A stretch of DNA of 64,000 bases from Hwanghaeella grinnelliae (lineage in GTDB: Bacteria > Pseudomonadota > Alphaproteobacteria > UBA8366 > Aestuariispiraceae): NCBI RefSeq assembly GCF_004005845.1, contig NZ_SADE01000001.1, positions 1,736,001 to 1,800,000 on the forward strand, written 5' to 3'. The first letter of the stretch is position 1. Each line of letters opens with the position of its first letter. The position numbers and the translations under genes are program-made. The notes beneath the pieces are model-generated. The model was not told the DNA's origin. It did not search any database and saw only the letters and a list, made by a program, of their open reading frames with translations. This document shows, in pieces, positions 52,065-62,370 of the stretch.

Positions 52065-53066
52065 ATGATGTCCATTAAGTCTGTAATGAAGAAAACCGTG
52101 TTTGGGGCGGCGCTGCTTGCCGCGTCAGCGGTTGCCGCGCATGCGGAAGACGTAACTTTGAAGCTGGCTACCACGCTGTTGGAAAAGCAGCCGGCCTATC
52201 CGTATGTCACCCAGATGATCGAAGAGATCGAAGGGGCTGGCGTGGGGATCAAGGTTCAGTTTTTCCCGGCCGGTCAGCTCGGTTCCGGTGAAGAACTGCT
52301 TGAGGATGCCAAATTCGGCAACGTAGACATGGTTCATGCTGCGATCTACGCCCAGGCCGATCCGCGCTTGGAATTCACGGATCTGCCCTTCCTGATCACA
52401 TCGCTGGACGATATCCAGACCGTCATCGGCAATCCGAATTCCGAATACAACAAAATCTTGGCGGAAATATTCCTTGATCACGGGTTGAAATATCTCGCAA
52501 CGGTGGGCGAAGGATTGATCGGTGTCGTCGCGGCAAAGCAGCCAGCCAATCCGCATGGCATCGGTAACCAGGAAATGAACATCCGCGTTTGGAGTTCCAA
52601 CATGGTCAAGTCCACCATGGAACTGCTGGGCTACAACACGACGACCATGAACTGGGCGGAGGTCTTCCCCGCGGTGCAGGCCGGCACGATTGACGGCGCG
52701 ATCTGCTGCACGTCCGAATTGGCTTACACCTTGTTCGCGGAAAGCGATGTCGGGAATACCTTCATTCCTTACAACGCCTTCATCGAACGCAACGTCATCT
52801 ACATGAACGGCGCGAAGTTTGCCCGGATGACCGCGGAGCAGCAGGAAGTCGTTCAGAAGGCGGCTCTGAAGGCAGCGACCGGGATCAACAACAATTCCTG
52901 GAACCTGAACGAAACCTACATCGCGAAGCTCAAGGAAAAGGGCTGGACCGTTGTTGAGTTCACGCCGGAACAGCGCGCCATGATCAAGGATAAGATCGTA
53001 GCGGAAGTCTGGCCGACAGTCGGCGAGTTGGTGGGTGAAGATATCCTCAACCGAATAACCAAATAA
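52065..53066 (+). CDS. TRAP transporter substrate-binding protein (DctP type)
   Basis: A 333-residue periplasmic protein behind a strong AAGGAGG. The signal peptide ends after AHA (about 27). The mature DctP fold shows FFPAGQLGSGEELLEDAKFGNVDM and MNIRVWSSNMVKSTMELLGYN, the arginine in the latter being the carboxylate-binding residue of the family (Arg in IRV). The ligand is therefore an organic acid or amino-acid-type molecule. The Q and M membrane genes follow. Confidence 0.92.
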   Translation: MMSIKSVMKKTVFGAALLAASAVAAHAEDVTLKLATTLLEKQPAYPYVTQMIEEIEGAGVGIKVQFFPAGQLGSGEELLEDAKFGNVDMVHAAIYAQADPRLEFTDLPFLITSLDDIQTVIGNPNSEYNKILAEIFLDHGLKYLATVGEGLIGVVAAKQPANPHGIGNQEMNIRVWSSNMVKSTMELLGYNTTTMNWAEVFPAVQAGTIDGAICCTSELAYTLFAESDVGNTFIPYNAFIERNVIYMNGAKFARMTAEQQEVVQKAALKAATGINNNSWNLNETYIAKLKEKGWTVVEFTPEQRAMIKDKIVAEVWPTVGELVGEDILNRITK

Positions 53067-53161
53067 AAGGTCTATGTTGCCGGGGCGAGGCATTGGTCTT
53101 GTCCCGGCGATGCTTCGGCCGGTCAAGGCGGTTTCCTTGAACTTGCATGGGGGAGAAGACA

Positions 53162-53731
53162 GTGACTGAATTGGCAGACCGACTGCCACCCAGATTGGGT
53201 GCGATCGTGAAGGCGATGGTTGCGATAAAGCTGAATATTTCTGCAGCAGCGACCCTGGTTCTTCCCGCAACGTTTCTTTTGGTCGTTATCTTTCGATACA
53301 TTTTACATTCTGATCTGTTCGCATACGAGGAATGGCTGCTGCCGGTTTCTTTCTGGCTTTATTTTCTGGCCAGCGGCGTAGGCAGTTATGAAGACAGTCA
53401 GATCCGCGCCGATATCCTGGAATCCTTTTTCAAGAGTCCGAGAGCCATATGGTGGCGGAAGGTCATCCTTTATTCTGTGGAATGCAGCATATCCTTGGTC
53501 ATGGTCTATTGGGGATATCTGATGATCGAGAACGATGTCCTCTCCTATCCGTTCTGGCAAAAAACAATCGCGATGAAGATACCGTTCTTCGTTCCGCATC
53601 TCGGAATCTTCGTCGGACTTGTCTTCATGGCGTTCTATGGATTGCTTCACCTTTATGTCCTGCTGCGGTTCGGGCCGAAGGTGATCGAGGAAGACCTGTT
53701 GGCGAAAGCCCGGGATATGGAGGCAGTCTGA
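53162..53731 (+). CDS. TRAP transporter small membrane protein (DctQ type)
   Basis: The GTG at 53162 has GGGGGAG seven bases upstream; an in-frame ATG at 53147 overlaps that site and is less likely. The protein of about 189 residues has four membrane segments (for example ATLVLPATFLLVVIFRYIL) and the linker GSYEDSQIRADILESFF typical of DctQ. Its stop overlaps the next start by one base. Confidence 0.88.
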   Translation: MTELADRLPPRLGAIVKAMVAIKLNISAAATLVLPATFLLVVIFRYILHSDLFAYEEWLLPVSFWLYFLASGVGSYEDSQIRADILESFFKSPRAIWWRKVILYSVECSISLVMVYWGYLMIENDVLSYPFWQKTIAMKIPFFVPHLGIFVGLVFMAFYGLLHLYVLLRFGPKVIEEDLLAKARDMEAV

Positions 53732-55020
53732 TGTTGTTGGCTCTTGCTGTCGCGGTCATCGTCGTCCTTCTGCTTGCGGGCGTCGCCGTGCCCATGGCGT
53801 TCGGTGGCGTGTTGCTGCTTATCGCGCTAATGGGCGATCACAATATCGCAGCCTTCATGGCCACCGGTCATTGGAAAATGAACACGGTGATCATTCTGGT
53901 GATCCCGCTTTTCATCGTGGCCGGGGACCTGATGCAAAAGGGACGGATCGCTGCGCCGATCGTCGCTATTGCCGAATTACTCCTGGGCGGAATCAAGGGC
54001 GGTATGAGCGGCGCCTGTGTCCTGGCGAGTGCCATGTTCGGGGCGATTTCCGGTAGCGGTGCGGCGACCTTGACCTGCATCGGCTCCATCATGATGCCGC
54101 ATCTTCGCAAGACGAAATACCCGGAAGGGTTTTCGGCGGCGCTGTTGGTCAGTGCCAGTCCCTTGGGGCTGTTGATCCCGCCGAGCGGCACACAGCTCGT
54201 TTATGCCTGGCTGACGCAGCAATCGGTGCTTAAGTGTTTCCTATCCGCCTTGGCCGCGGGCCTTGTCCTCACCGTGTTCCTGCTGATCGTAAACTTCGTG
54301 ATGCTTCGCAAGGTTGACGGCGTCGGGTTGAAGAAGATCGAGGGCAACCCGATCGAGATTTTCGGCAAGACCAGTTTCAACGCACTTCCGGCGATTCTGA
54401 TGCCGGTTATCATTCTGGGTGGCATTTATGGCGGTATTATGACGCCGACAGAAGCCGCCGGTGTGGCCGCGATGTATGCCATTCCTGTCGGGTTCTGGAT
54501 CTACAAAGGGCTGACCTGGAAGGTGTTCTGGGAAACCCTGAAAGAATCCAGTGTCACCATCGGCGTGGTGATGGTCATGGTCTTCATGGTGCTGATCGTC
54601 AGCAAGTATCTGATCTTCGAAGACATCCCCCAACTGGCGAAGGACACGATCTACGCGGTCTCGGACAACCCGATTGTCATCCTGTTGATGATCAACGTGG
54701 TCATGATCGTGATCGGGATGCTCATGGACGATTTCAGCGGTCTGGTGTTGAGTGCCTCGTTGCTGACACCCATCGCCGAAAGTGCAGGGATGGACCCGAT
54801 CCATTTTGCTGCCGTCCTGGGGGTGAATTTGGGCATGGGCAACATCACCCCACCGACTGCGCCGCTGCTGTTTCTTGGGTCCAGGGTCACAGGCGTTTCG
54901 GTTCAGGCGATGATGAAGCCGACCTTCATGTTCATCCTGTTCGCTTGGCTGCCAACATTGATCCTGATCACCTATATCCCGGAAATAGCGATGTTCCTGC
55001 CGAACCTCTTCCTTGGTTAG
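53731..55020 (+). CDS. TRAP transporter large membrane protein (DctM type)
   Basis: A 429-residue protein from ATG 53731 (TGATG overlap). It has about 12 membrane segments; GAISGSGAATLTCIGSIMMP and PPSGTQLVYAWLTQQS are the first conserved half, and NLGMGNITPPTAPLLFLGSRV mirrors them. It is the sodium-coupled transport subunit. It ends the operon at a strong terminator. Confidence 0.93.
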   Translation: MLLALAVAVIVVLLLAGVAVPMAFGGVLLLIALMGDHNIAAFMATGHWKMNTVIILVIPLFIVAGDLMQKGRIAAPIVAIAELLLGGIKGGMSGACVLASAMFGAISGSGAATLTCIGSIMMPHLRKTKYPEGFSAALLVSASPLGLLIPPSGTQLVYAWLTQQSVLKCFLSALAAGLVLTVFLLIVNFVMLRKVDGVGLKKIEGNPIEIFGKTSFNALPAILMPVIILGGIYGGIMTPTEAAGVAAMYAIPVGFWIYKGLTWKVFWETLKESSVTIGVVMVMVFMVLIVSKYLIFEDIPQLAKDTIYAVSDNPIVILLMINVVMIVIGMLMDDFSGLVLSASLLTPIAESAGMDPIHFAAVLGVNLGMGNITPPTAPLLFLGSRVTGVSVQAMMKPTFMFILFAWLPTLILITYIPEIAMFLPNLFLG

Positions 55021-55055
55021 GATGGGCGAGGACAATGCCAGGCAAACAGGTAGTC

Positions 55056-55090
55056 GAAGGCCCCGCGTCGTGCGGGGTCTTCTTTTTTTT
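55056..55090 (+). terminator. Intrinsic terminator of the TRAP operon
   Basis: An 11-pair stem (GAAGGCCCCGC with GCGGGGTCTTC, one G-T pair) around GTCGT, then eight T. It lies 35 bases after the DctM stop. Confidence 0.93.
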
Positions 55091-55210
55091 GGATGATATC
55101 GCTGTGGCTTTGCCAACGGTCCCGGTGGACCGCGCCGGAATCCTCGCTTATAAACGCGGCGTCTCGTTTAGGGCTTCTCACACAAACCGAAAAATTGGAA
55201 CGGTTCGGCT

Positions 55211-56494
55211 ATGCACGACCTGAAATTCATCCGCGATAACCCCAAGGATTTCGACAAGGCCATGGAAACGCGGGGCATGGGACCCATGTCCGCCGGCATT
55301 CTGGCCATGGATGAAGCGCGGCGGTCCGCCCAAACACGTCTTCAGGAATTGCTGGCGCGACGGAACGAAGCATCCAAGGCCGTCGGCATGAAGAAAAAGG
55401 CCGGCGAGGACGCTGACGATCTGATCGCGGAAGTCGCTGAGCTGAAATCGACCATCGCCGCCCTGGAAGCCGAGGAACGCCAAGCGGCGGAAGACCTGAC
55501 CGGCATTCTGGAATCCCTGCCGAATATTCCGGCGGCCGACGTGCCGGTCGGCCCGGACGAGGACGCGAATGTCGAAATCCGCAAATGGGGCGAGCCAAAG
55601 GCGTTTTCCTTCGAACCAAAACAGCATTTCGATATCGGCGAAGAAAACGGTTTGATGGATTTTGAAACCGCCGCCCGGCTTTCCGGCGCTCGGTTTGTGG
55701 TGTTGAAAGGGCCATTGGCCCGGTTGGAGCGCGCCTTGGCGAACTTCATGCTGGACCGGCACACCTTGCAGAATGGCTATACCGAGATCGTACCCCCGGT
55801 GCTGGTCCGTGATGAAGCCATGTACGGAACCGGGCAGCTTCCGAAGTTCGCTGAGGATTTGTTCCGCACGGAAGAGGGGTTCTGGTTAATCCCAACCGCG
55901 GAAGTGCCGTTGACCAATCTGGCCAGCGATAGGATCGCAGAGGAAGCGGACCTGCCGCTGCGGTTCACCGCTTGGACACCTTGTTTCCGGTCCGAGGCCG
56001 GCGCCGCCGGTCGTGACACGCGCGGGATGATCCGTCAGCACCAGTTTTCAAAGGTTGAGATGGTCAGCATCACCCATCCGGACAAATCGGAAGAAGAATT
56101 GGAACGGATGACGGGCTGCGCCGAAGGCATCCTTCAGGCGCTTGACCTGCCGTACCGTGTCCTGGCGCTCTGCACCGGCGATATGGGCTTCGGTGCGCGC
56201 AAGACCTACGACCTGGAGGTCTGGCTGCCGGGGCAGGGACGGTACCGGGAAATCTCCAGCTGCTCCAATTGTTGGGATTTCCAGGCACGACGCATGAAAG
56301 GGCGTTTCCGCACCCCGGGCGAGAAGGGCACCAAATTTGTCCACACGCTGAACGGATCCGGGTTGGCAGTCGGCCGGACCTTGATAGCGGTTCTGGAAAA
56401 CTACCAGAACGAAGACGGCAGCGTCACGGTTCCGGAAGCCCTGCGGCCCTACATGGGCGGTATTGATCGGATCGAGGTGGAGAGCGTGGCGTGA
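55211..56494 (+). CDS. serS: Seryl-tRNA synthetase
   Basis: A 427-residue class II synthetase. The N-terminal coiled-coil arm covers about 30-105. Motif 2 is [20 protein letters not shown], and motif 3 is in [16 protein letters not shown]. It charges serine and selenocysteine tRNAs. The stop overlaps the surE start (GTGA). This begins the serS-surE-pcm-nlpD run. Confidence 0.96.
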   Translation: MHDLKFIRDNPKDFDKAMETRGMGPMSAGILAMDEARRSAQTRLQELLARRNEASKAVGMKKKAGEDADDLIAEVAELKSTIAALEAEERQAAEDLTGILESLPNIPAADVPVGPDEDANVEIRKWGEPKAFSFEPKQHFDIGEENGLMDFETAARLSGARFVVLKGPLARLERALANFMLDRHTLQNGYTEIVPPVLVRDEAMYGTGQLPKFAEDLFRTEEGFWLIPTAEVPLTNLASDRIAEEADLPLRFTAWTPCFRSEAGAAGRDTRGMIRQHQFSKVEMVSITHPDKSEEELERMTGCAEGILQALDLPYRVLALCTGDMGFGARKTYDLEVWLPGQGRYREISSCSNCWDFQARRMKGRFRTPGEKGTKFVHTLNGSGLAVGRTLIAVLENYQNEDGSVTVPEALRPYMGGIDRIEVESVA

Positions 56495-57300
56495 CCGCGC
56501 CGCGTAAGACCGTCGATCTGGCGGATGCGCGGGTCCTGATTTCCAACGACGACGGCATCCGCGCCAAGGGGCTGGCGGTGTTGGAGCAGGTGGCGCGTCC
56601 CCTGGTGAAGGAAGTGCGGGTCGTGGCGCCCGAAGGCGGGCGCAGCGGCGCGTCACATATGATCACCTTTGCCGGCCATGTCCGCCTGAAGCGCGTCGGC
56701 GCAGCGGAACGCTATGTGACCGACGGCTCGCCCGCCGATGCGGCGATCCTGGGTTTGCAGAAGGTTTTCGGCGCGGATTTGCCCGATCTGGTATTGAGCG
56801 GCGTGAATCATGGCCTGAACATGGGCGATGATTTCTTCTCGTCTGGCACCATGGGGGTGGCGATTGAGGCTTGCTTGCAGAACATCCCGGCTATTTCCGT
56901 CAGCGCGTATCGCGGCGAGGTCGGGATCAACTGGGACACCGTAGAGAAGGTCCTGCCCGGCGTGCTGGAAAAACTGGCAGCATTCGGGTGGGTTCGGGAT
57001 GTCTTCTACAACGTCAATATTCCGAATCGACCCTATTCTGATATCAAAGGGATAATGCCTGTCGGCCAAGGTCGGATGGACGATGCGTCGAGCTTCGTCG
57101 TCGCCCCAGGGGACGACCCCCGGCGGGTGGGAACTTATCGGTTGCGCCACAATGGGGGCGTCGGACTGCGTCCCATGAGTCAGGACGAGGGGGATTGCGA
57201 TTACACGGCGATTCGGGACGGATATGTTACGGTGACGCCGGTCCGTGTTGAAATAACGGACAGAGACGTTTTGGAGCAGATGAGGGATGCGTTGACGTGA
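56491..57300 (+). CDS. surE: 5'/3'-nucleotidase SurE
   Basis: A 269-residue SurE that starts at GTG inside the serS stop. The metal site is [12 protein letters not shown], with [17 protein letters not shown] and [12 protein letters not shown] completing the pocket. It removes phosphate from nucleoside monophosphates in stress survival. It is coupled to both neighbours. Confidence 0.94.
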   Translation: MTAPRKTVDLADARVLISNDDGIRAKGLAVLEQVARPLVKEVRVVAPEGGRSGASHMITFAGHVRLKRVGAAERYVTDGSPADAAILGLQKVFGADLPDLVLSGVNHGLNMGDDFFSSGTMGVAIEACLQNIPAISVSAYRGEVGINWDTVEKVLPGVLEKLAAFGWVRDVFYNVNIPNRPYSDIKGIMPVGQGRMDDASSFVVAPGDDPRRVGTYRLRHNGGVGLRPMSQDEGDCDYTAIRDGYVTVTPVRVEITDRDVLEQMRDALT

Positions 57301-57974
57301 TGCCTTCCACGATGACGGAAGACGACAATCTGTCACTGGACCCGCTTGTCCAGGACCGGGCAAAGCTGGCGCTGGGCCTGCGCCGGTCCGGCGTGCGCGA
57401 CGCGCGTGTCCTGGATGCGATGGAGCGCGTCCCGCGTGAAATGTTCGTGCCGGACGGATTTCGGCGCCATGCCTATGATGATACGGCGCTTCCGATTGAT
57501 CTGGGGCAGACGATCAGCCAGCCCTTGATCGTCGCCATGATGACCGAAGCCCTGGAACTTCACGACCGCGCCAAGGTTTTGGAGGTTGGCACCGGGTCCG
57601 GTTACCAAGCCATGGTGCTTAGTCTGCTGTGCCGCCGTGTTTATACGGTGGAACGGATTCGCGACCTGCTGAAACAGGCGGAGGAACGCTTCAAGGCGCT
57701 CGATCGGCACAATATCACAACCCGCCATGGCGACGGCTACAAGGGTTGGCCGGAACAAGCACCCTTCGAATGCATCATGGTGACCGCCGCCGCACCGGAA
57801 ATTCCCCAGGCGCTGATAGATCAGTTGGCACCGGGCGGCAGGCTCGTCATTCCGGTTGGCGTGGACCCGGTTTCTCAACGGCTGGTCAAATTGCTGAAAC
57901 ACGAAGACGGCACGATCACGACGTCGGAACTGGCCGGCGTGCGTTTCGTGCCGCTGCTTGAAGGGACGCAATAA
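57300..57974 (+). CDS. pcm: Protein-L-isoaspartate O-methyltransferase
   Basis: A 224-residue methyltransferase from ATG 57300 (TGATG overlap with surE). MFVPDGFRRHAYDDTALPI and GQTISQPLIVAMMTEAL precede the SAM-binding VLEVGTGSGYQAMV at about 95-108; ERIRDLLKQAEERF and TAAAPEIPQAL follow. It repairs isoaspartyl residues in aged proteins. The surE-pcm-nlpD order is widespread in proteobacteria. Confidence 0.94.
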   Translation: MPSTMTEDDNLSLDPLVQDRAKLALGLRRSGVRDARVLDAMERVPREMFVPDGFRRHAYDDTALPIDLGQTISQPLIVAMMTEALELHDRAKVLEVGTGSGYQAMVLSLLCRRVYTVERIRDLLKQAEERFKALDRHNITTRHGDGYKGWPEQAPFECIMVTAAAPEIPQALIDQLAPGGRLVIPVGVDPVSQRLVKLLKHEDGTITTSELAGVRFVPLLEGTQ

Positions 57975-57979
57975 GGAAC

Positions 57980-59239
57980 GTGGCCGGCCAGACCAGCAGG
58001 AATGCTTCGAATGCCAATGCGCCGGTTTTGACTGCGCTTCTTTTGCTGGTTTGTCTGTCAGTCCTGGCAGGCTGTTCGGACAGGGGCGCGCCGCGCATCC
58101 GTGTGTTTGACGGTCAAACGCCGCCTTCCAGAAATGCGGGCCCCGCTGCACAAGGCCCTGTCGCCGAGATCCAGGATGGGTCTTCCCACGTGGTCCGGGA
58201 CGCCGAAACCCTCTATTCCATTGCGCGCGCCTATGGCGTCAGTACCCGCGATCTGATTTCCGCAAACGGTTTGAAACCGCCATACCTTTTGCTCAAGGGC
58301 CAGCGCCTGACCATTCCCGCGAGCCGTGTTCACCGCGTTCGGCCCGGTGAGACAGTTTATGGCATTTCACGGCAATATGGCGTCGATATGAGTCAACTGG
58401 TCCAACGCAACAATATCAGTCCTCCCTTTACCATCCGCGTCGGGCAGCGCTTGATCATTCCGGGCCGGGTCGTAGAAGCCCAAAGTGTTGCCGCTATACC
58501 AAGGCAATCGACGCCGGAACCGGAGCCGGTCGTGCGTTTTGAAACAAAATTGACGGATGAGGAACGCCGGAAGTTGGCGGAGGAGCCACTGGATGCGCCC
58601 TTGGCTGTCCAACCCAAGCGCCAGGCCCAAACGCCCCAACCTCAATCCCAACCGGCCCTGGCGCCGCTTGCTGGAGGGCCTCGGGCGCCCAGACAGGCCG
58701 GCGACCGACCCGCGGCGCCACAGGTCGCCGCCGAGCCGGTGCCACAACGTGGCTTCGCGGTATCGGCGGATGGTTTTCCACGACCGCGGATGAAACCCGA
58801 GGGGCTGTCGCAAGTAACCATCGCCGGGCCGAAAATCGTGCCGCGTCCGGAAGCGCGCAGTAAGGACACCTTCCTGTGGCCTGTGCAGGGCAGGGTCATT
58901 TCCAGATTCGGGCCCAAGGCGGGTGGGCTACACAACGACGGGGTCAATATCGCTGCCCCGCGGGGGACTTCTGTTCGTGCGGCTGAGAACGGTGTCGTTG
59001 TCTATGCAGGCTCCGAACTGAAAGGGTTCGGCAACATGGTATTGGTGAAACATGCGGACGGGTATGTGACCGCCTACGCCCATACGGCGGATGTGCTGGT
59101 AAAGCGTGGGGACCGCGTGCGGCGGGGGCAGGCCATTGCGCGGGTCGGCAGCACCGGCAATGTGGACCGGCCGCAACTTCATTTTGAAATCAGAAAAGGC
59201 CGCAAGGCCATTAATCCGCAGGGTCGCCTTGGCGCGTGA
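57980..59239 (+). CDS. nlpD: NlpD-like LysM/M23 lipoprotein
   Basis: A 419-residue lipoprotein starting at GTG. The lipobox LSVLAGC places Cys32. Two LysM repeats lie at about 69-112 and 116-160, a proline-rich linker follows, and the LytM/M23 fold lies at about 305-415. The M23 metal motifs are degenerate: the HxGxD-type site reads NDGVNI, and the final HxH has Gln in place of the first His (PQLHFEI). It is therefore probably an activator of amidases at the septum or envelope, as NlpD is in E. coli, and not itself a peptidase. Confidence 0.9.
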   Translation: MAGQTSRNASNANAPVLTALLLLVCLSVLAGCSDRGAPRIRVFDGQTPPSRNAGPAAQGPVAEIQDGSSHVVRDAETLYSIARAYGVSTRDLISANGLKPPYLLLKGQRLTIPASRVHRVRPGETVYGISRQYGVDMSQLVQRNNISPPFTIRVGQRLIIPGRVVEAQSVAAIPRQSTPEPEPVVRFETKLTDEERRKLAEEPLDAPLAVQPKRQAQTPQPQSQPALAPLAGGPRAPRQAGDRPAAPQVAAEPVPQRGFAVSADGFPRPRMKPEGLSQVTIAGPKIVPRPEARSKDTFLWPVQGRVISRFGPKAGGLHNDGVNIAAPRGTSVRAAENGVVVYAGSELKGFGNMVLVKHADGYVTAYAHTADVLVKRGDRVRRGQAIARVGSTGNVDRPQLHFEIRKGRKAINPQGRLGA

Positions 59240-59259
59240 TCGGGTAACTAAGAAATATG

Positions 59260-59299
59260 ATCATTCTACTATACTATTTATCTAATTGTTTAGAATGAT
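59260..59299. terminator. AT-rich inverted repeat after nlpD
   Basis: ATCATTCTA and TAGAATGAT, nine exact pairs separated by 22 bases, followed by AAAATTTT. It lies 21 bases after the nlpD stop and 120 before the chemoreceptor gene. Terminator or operator; the AT-rich sequence allows either. Confidence 0.45.
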
Positions 59300-59423
59300 A
59301 AAATTTTATGAAAAGGCGTGCTGTTGAGATTTCATTAACTGGCTGAACCTAACATCGGGTGTCGTTTCTTTTGGAGTAAATCCAATCCTCTCCGGCCTTG
59401 CCGGGTCCATCCAGGAGCCCCCG

Positions 59424-61436
59424 ATGTCCATTCTTAAGAAGGTCAATATTTCGACCAAGATTTATGGCGGTTTCGGCGCCATACTCCTCTTCCTATTGAT
59501 CATCAGCGCAACCTCTTGGTGGAGTTTGGGGCAGTCTGGTTCGAAGGGCGAAAGTTACCGGGCTCTGGCGACCCAGACGGCGGAAATCAGCCGTGTCCAG
59601 GCCGACCTGATGAGAGCCCAATTGTTGGTCGAGCATTTCCTGAGCAATCCTTCCATGTCCGTCGTCATTAAGGTCGCTGCTGCCCGAAAACGGGTCGAAG
59701 AGCGAATGGAGGCTTTGGCCGCGATGGATTTACCCGATGAAAGTCGCGCGCAACTGGAATCGGTATCGGAAAATCTGAAGGCCTATTTCGATGCCTTCGT
59801 CGAAGTGACGAAACTGGACAAACAGCGGGTCAGCATCGTCGAGAAGGAGCTTTCCGTTCAGGACGGCAAAATGGAAACGCATATGGGGAAATTGGTTCGC
59901 ACCGCGACCGATGAATACCTCGCCGACATCGCGGCCATGGGGGGAGAAGTCATGCGTCATGTCCTGCGCATGCGGAACTTCGTCGACCAGTTCCAGTTCC
60001 GTCCTGACAGCAAAGCGCTGCAGGCGCTGAAGGCGGAAAGCGCCTTGATGGACGAGAAACATGACGTCTTGGCGGAGAATATTTATGACGAGGGCCGGGT
60101 GGCCCTGTCGGACAAAGTGCTCACGCTTCATAAAGCCTATATGGGCGCGGCAGAACGTCTGTTTAAAACGGTCGAAATGCGTACGCGCCTGGTCGAAAAA
60201 ACACTCAGCAAGCACGGTTCGAAGGCTCTGGCAGATATGGATGCCGTGGTGCAAACCAACGGCGACATTCAGGATAACCTGGGCGAGACCGCCCAATTGT
60301 CGAATTCAATCGGCATGACAATTTCCATCGTTGTTTCCGGGGTCAGCGTCGTTCTGGGAAGCGTTCTTGCCTGGTTGATCGGAGGCAGCATCTCCAAGCC
60401 GATCCGGGCCATCACGAGGGCGATGACGGGCCTGGCGGGCGGCGACCGCACGGTGGAAATCCCCGGTCAGGACCATCAGGACGAAATCGGGGACATGGCC
60501 GATGCTGTTCAGGTCTTCAAGGAGAACTTGATACGCAATGACGAATTGCAGGCTCAGCAGGAACAAGAGGCCCGCGGGCGGGAAGAACGGGCCAAGCGGA
60601 TCGAAGAACTGACCCTGGGCTTCGACCGGAAGGTCGGTGAGGTGTTGGACGCCTTTTCCGGTTCCGCGGCGGAAACGGAAAAAACCTCTAACTCCATGAG
60701 TTCCATTGCAGACGATACAAATCGCAGGGCGACGACCGTTGCTGCGGCGGCGGGCCAGACATCGACCAATGTGCAGAGCGTGGCCGCCGCGACGGAACAG
60801 TTGTCCCACTCATCTTCTGAAATCGGCAGGCAGGTTTCGCAATCTGCTGAGATTGCGGGACGCGCGGTCGATCAGGCCCGGAAGACCGACCAAACGGTGC
60901 AGGGACTGTCGGAGGCCGCGAAGGAAATCGGCCAAGTGGTGCAATTGATCCAGGATATCGCCGAACAGACGAACCTGCTGGCGCTGAACGCGACGATTGA
61001 GGCGGCCCGGGCGGGTGAAGCCGGGAAAGGGTTTGCCGTGGTCGCCAACGAGGTCAAAAGCCTTGCAACGCAGACGGCAAAAGCGACCGGCGATATAGGG
61101 CGACATATCACTTCGATCCAAGGGGAGACGGAAGCCGCCGTTCTGGCGATCCAGGCGATTGCGAAAACGGTGGATGACATAAACCACACCACCTCCGCGA
61201 TCGCGGCGGCGGTTGAGCAACAGGTCGCCGCAACCGGTGAAATTACCCGCAGTGTCGATCAAGCGGCTGCAGGCGCGCAGGAAGTCTCAACGAATATCAG
61301 CGAGGTGACGCGCGGCGCTGGGGAAACCGGTTCTGCGGCGGGTCAGATGACGGAAGTCGCCAGCCGAATGAAAACCAAAGCGGACGAGTTGCGGCACGAG
61401 GTTGAGAATTTCCTTAATGGTGTCCGGGCGGCTTAG
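59424..61436 (+). CDS. Methyl-accepting chemotaxis protein
   Basis: A 670-residue chemoreceptor. Membrane helices lie at about 14-33 and 295-320. The 260-residue sensor region between them is all-helical, like HBM or TarH-type sensors. A HAMP domain follows (about 321-375). The signalling hairpin has its conserved tip [20 protein letters not shown] at about 511-530. No CheA or CheW gene is adjacent. The ligand is unknown. Confidence 0.93.
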   Translation: MSILKKVNISTKIYGGFGAILLFLLIISATSWWSLGQSGSKGESYRALATQTAEISRVQADLMRAQLLVEHFLSNPSMSVVIKVAAARKRVEERMEALAAMDLPDESRAQLESVSENLKAYFDAFVEVTKLDKQRVSIVEKELSVQDGKMETHMGKLVRTATDEYLADIAAMGGEVMRHVLRMRNFVDQFQFRPDSKALQALKAESALMDEKHDVLAENIYDEGRVALSDKVLTLHKAYMGAAERLFKTVEMRTRLVEKTLSKHGSKALADMDAVVQTNGDIQDNLGETAQLSNSIGMTISIVVSGVSVVLGSVLAWLIGGSISKPIRAITRAMTGLAGGDRTVEIPGQDHQDEIGDMADAVQVFKENLIRNDELQAQQEQEARGREERAKRIEELTLGFDRKVGEVLDAFSGSAAETEKTSNSMSSIADDTNRRATTVAAAAGQTSTNVQSVAAATEQLSHSSSEIGRQVSQSAEIAGRAVDQARKTDQTVQGLSEAAKEIGQVVQLIQDIAEQTNLLALNATIEAARAGEAGKGFAVVANEVKSLATQTAKATGDIGRHITSIQGETEAAVLAIQAIAKTVDDINHTTSAIAAAVEQQVAATGEITRSVDQAAAGAQEVSTNISEVTRGAGETGSAAGQMTEVASRMKTKADELRHEVENFLNGVRAA

Positions 61437-61446
61437 CGCCCGGACA
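61421..61446. terminator. Hairpin spanning the chemoreceptor stop codon
   Basis: TGTCCGGGCG pairs with CGCCCGGACA around GCTTAG, ten exact pairs, with the stop codon in the loop. No T run follows, so it may be a transcript-end stabiliser or terminator between convergent genes. Confidence 0.5.
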
Positions 61447-61500
61447 CTGCCCGCCTCAACCCAACACAGTTCAGCCTAACCCGGTTTGGCGCAGGTTCGC

Positions 61501-62370
61501 TTAGGTAAGGGGCTTACCGAGACTGCCGGCGAGTTCCTGAATGAACTGCCATGCGACACGGCCCGAACGCGCGCCGCGCGTCACGGTCCATTCCACCGCG
61601 CGCGGTTTCCAATAGTCTTCCTCAACACCCAGGTCGTAGGCTTCCACATAGCCTGCGATCATGTCGAAATAGGTCTGCTGGTCACAGTTATGGAAGCCGA
61701 GCCATAGACCGAAGCGATCGCTAAGGGAGACTTTCTCTTCAACGGCTTCCGACGGGTTGATCGCGGTCGAGCGTTCATTCTCGATCATGTCGCGGGCCAT
61801 CAGATGCCGGCGGTTGGACGTCGCGTAGAAGACGACGTTTTCCGGCCGCCCTTCAACCCCGCCTTCCAGAACCGCTTTAAGGGATTTATAGGCGGCGTCT
61901 TCTCCGTCGAAGGACAGGTCGTCGCAGAACAGGATCCAGCGGCGGTCGGTTCCGCGCAGAAGATCGAGCAGGATGGGCAGCGTAGGGATGTCTTCGCGAT
62001 GGATTTCGACCAATCCCAGGCTGCCGGGCTTTTCATTGTTCACCGCCGCGTGGACCGCCTTTACCAGTGAGCTTTTTCCGCCCCCGCGCGCGCCCCAAAG
62101 CAGGGCATTGTTCGCCGGCAGACCGCGCGCGAAACGAGATGTGTTCTCCAGCAATTGGCCGCGCTGCAGTTCTATCCCCTTCAACAGGTAGATATCGACG
62201 CGGTTTACCTTCTTCACCGGCGACAGGCGGCTGCCATCTGCGTGCCAGACATAGGCGTCTGCACCGGCCAAGTCATCCTGCGTCGGCGCAGGCGGGCTCA
62301 GCCGTTCCAAGGCGGTTGCAATGCGCTCTATGAGCGGGAGGAGATCGGTGTTTTGCATCATATTTGTCAT
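61501..62370 (-). CDS. DUF815-family AAA+ ATPase
   Basis: A 289-residue P-loop protein. Walker A is WGARGGGKSSL (Lys at about 99), Walker B ILFCDDLSF (about 146-154), and YATSNRRHLM is a sensor-1-like segment. The N-terminal helices and the LLKGIELQRGQLLENTSRFA region are the DUF815 signature. The function is unknown. Homologues often sit beside yajC-secDF in alphaproteobacteria, as here, though on the opposite strand. Confidence 0.88.
   Translation of the reverse strand: MTNMMQNTDLLPLIERIATALERLSPPAPTQDDLAGADAYVWHADGSRLSPVKKVNRVDIYLLKGIELQRGQLLENTSRFARGLPANNALLWGARGGGKSSLVKAVHAAVNNEKPGSLGLVEIHREDIPTLPILLDLLRGTDRRWILFCDDLSFDGEDAAYKSLKAVLEGGVEGRPENVVFYATSNRRHLMARDMIENERSTAINPSEAVEEKVSLSDRFGLWLGFHNCDQQTYFDMIAGYVEAYDLGVEEDYWKPRAVEWTVTRGARSGRVAWQFIQELAGSLGKPLT

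Noticed and set aside
53449-53730. Upstream extension of the DctM gene from 53449
   Set aside because: It would overlap most of DctQ in another frame; the ATG at 53731 begins the DctM helix and overlaps the DctQ stop as TGATG.
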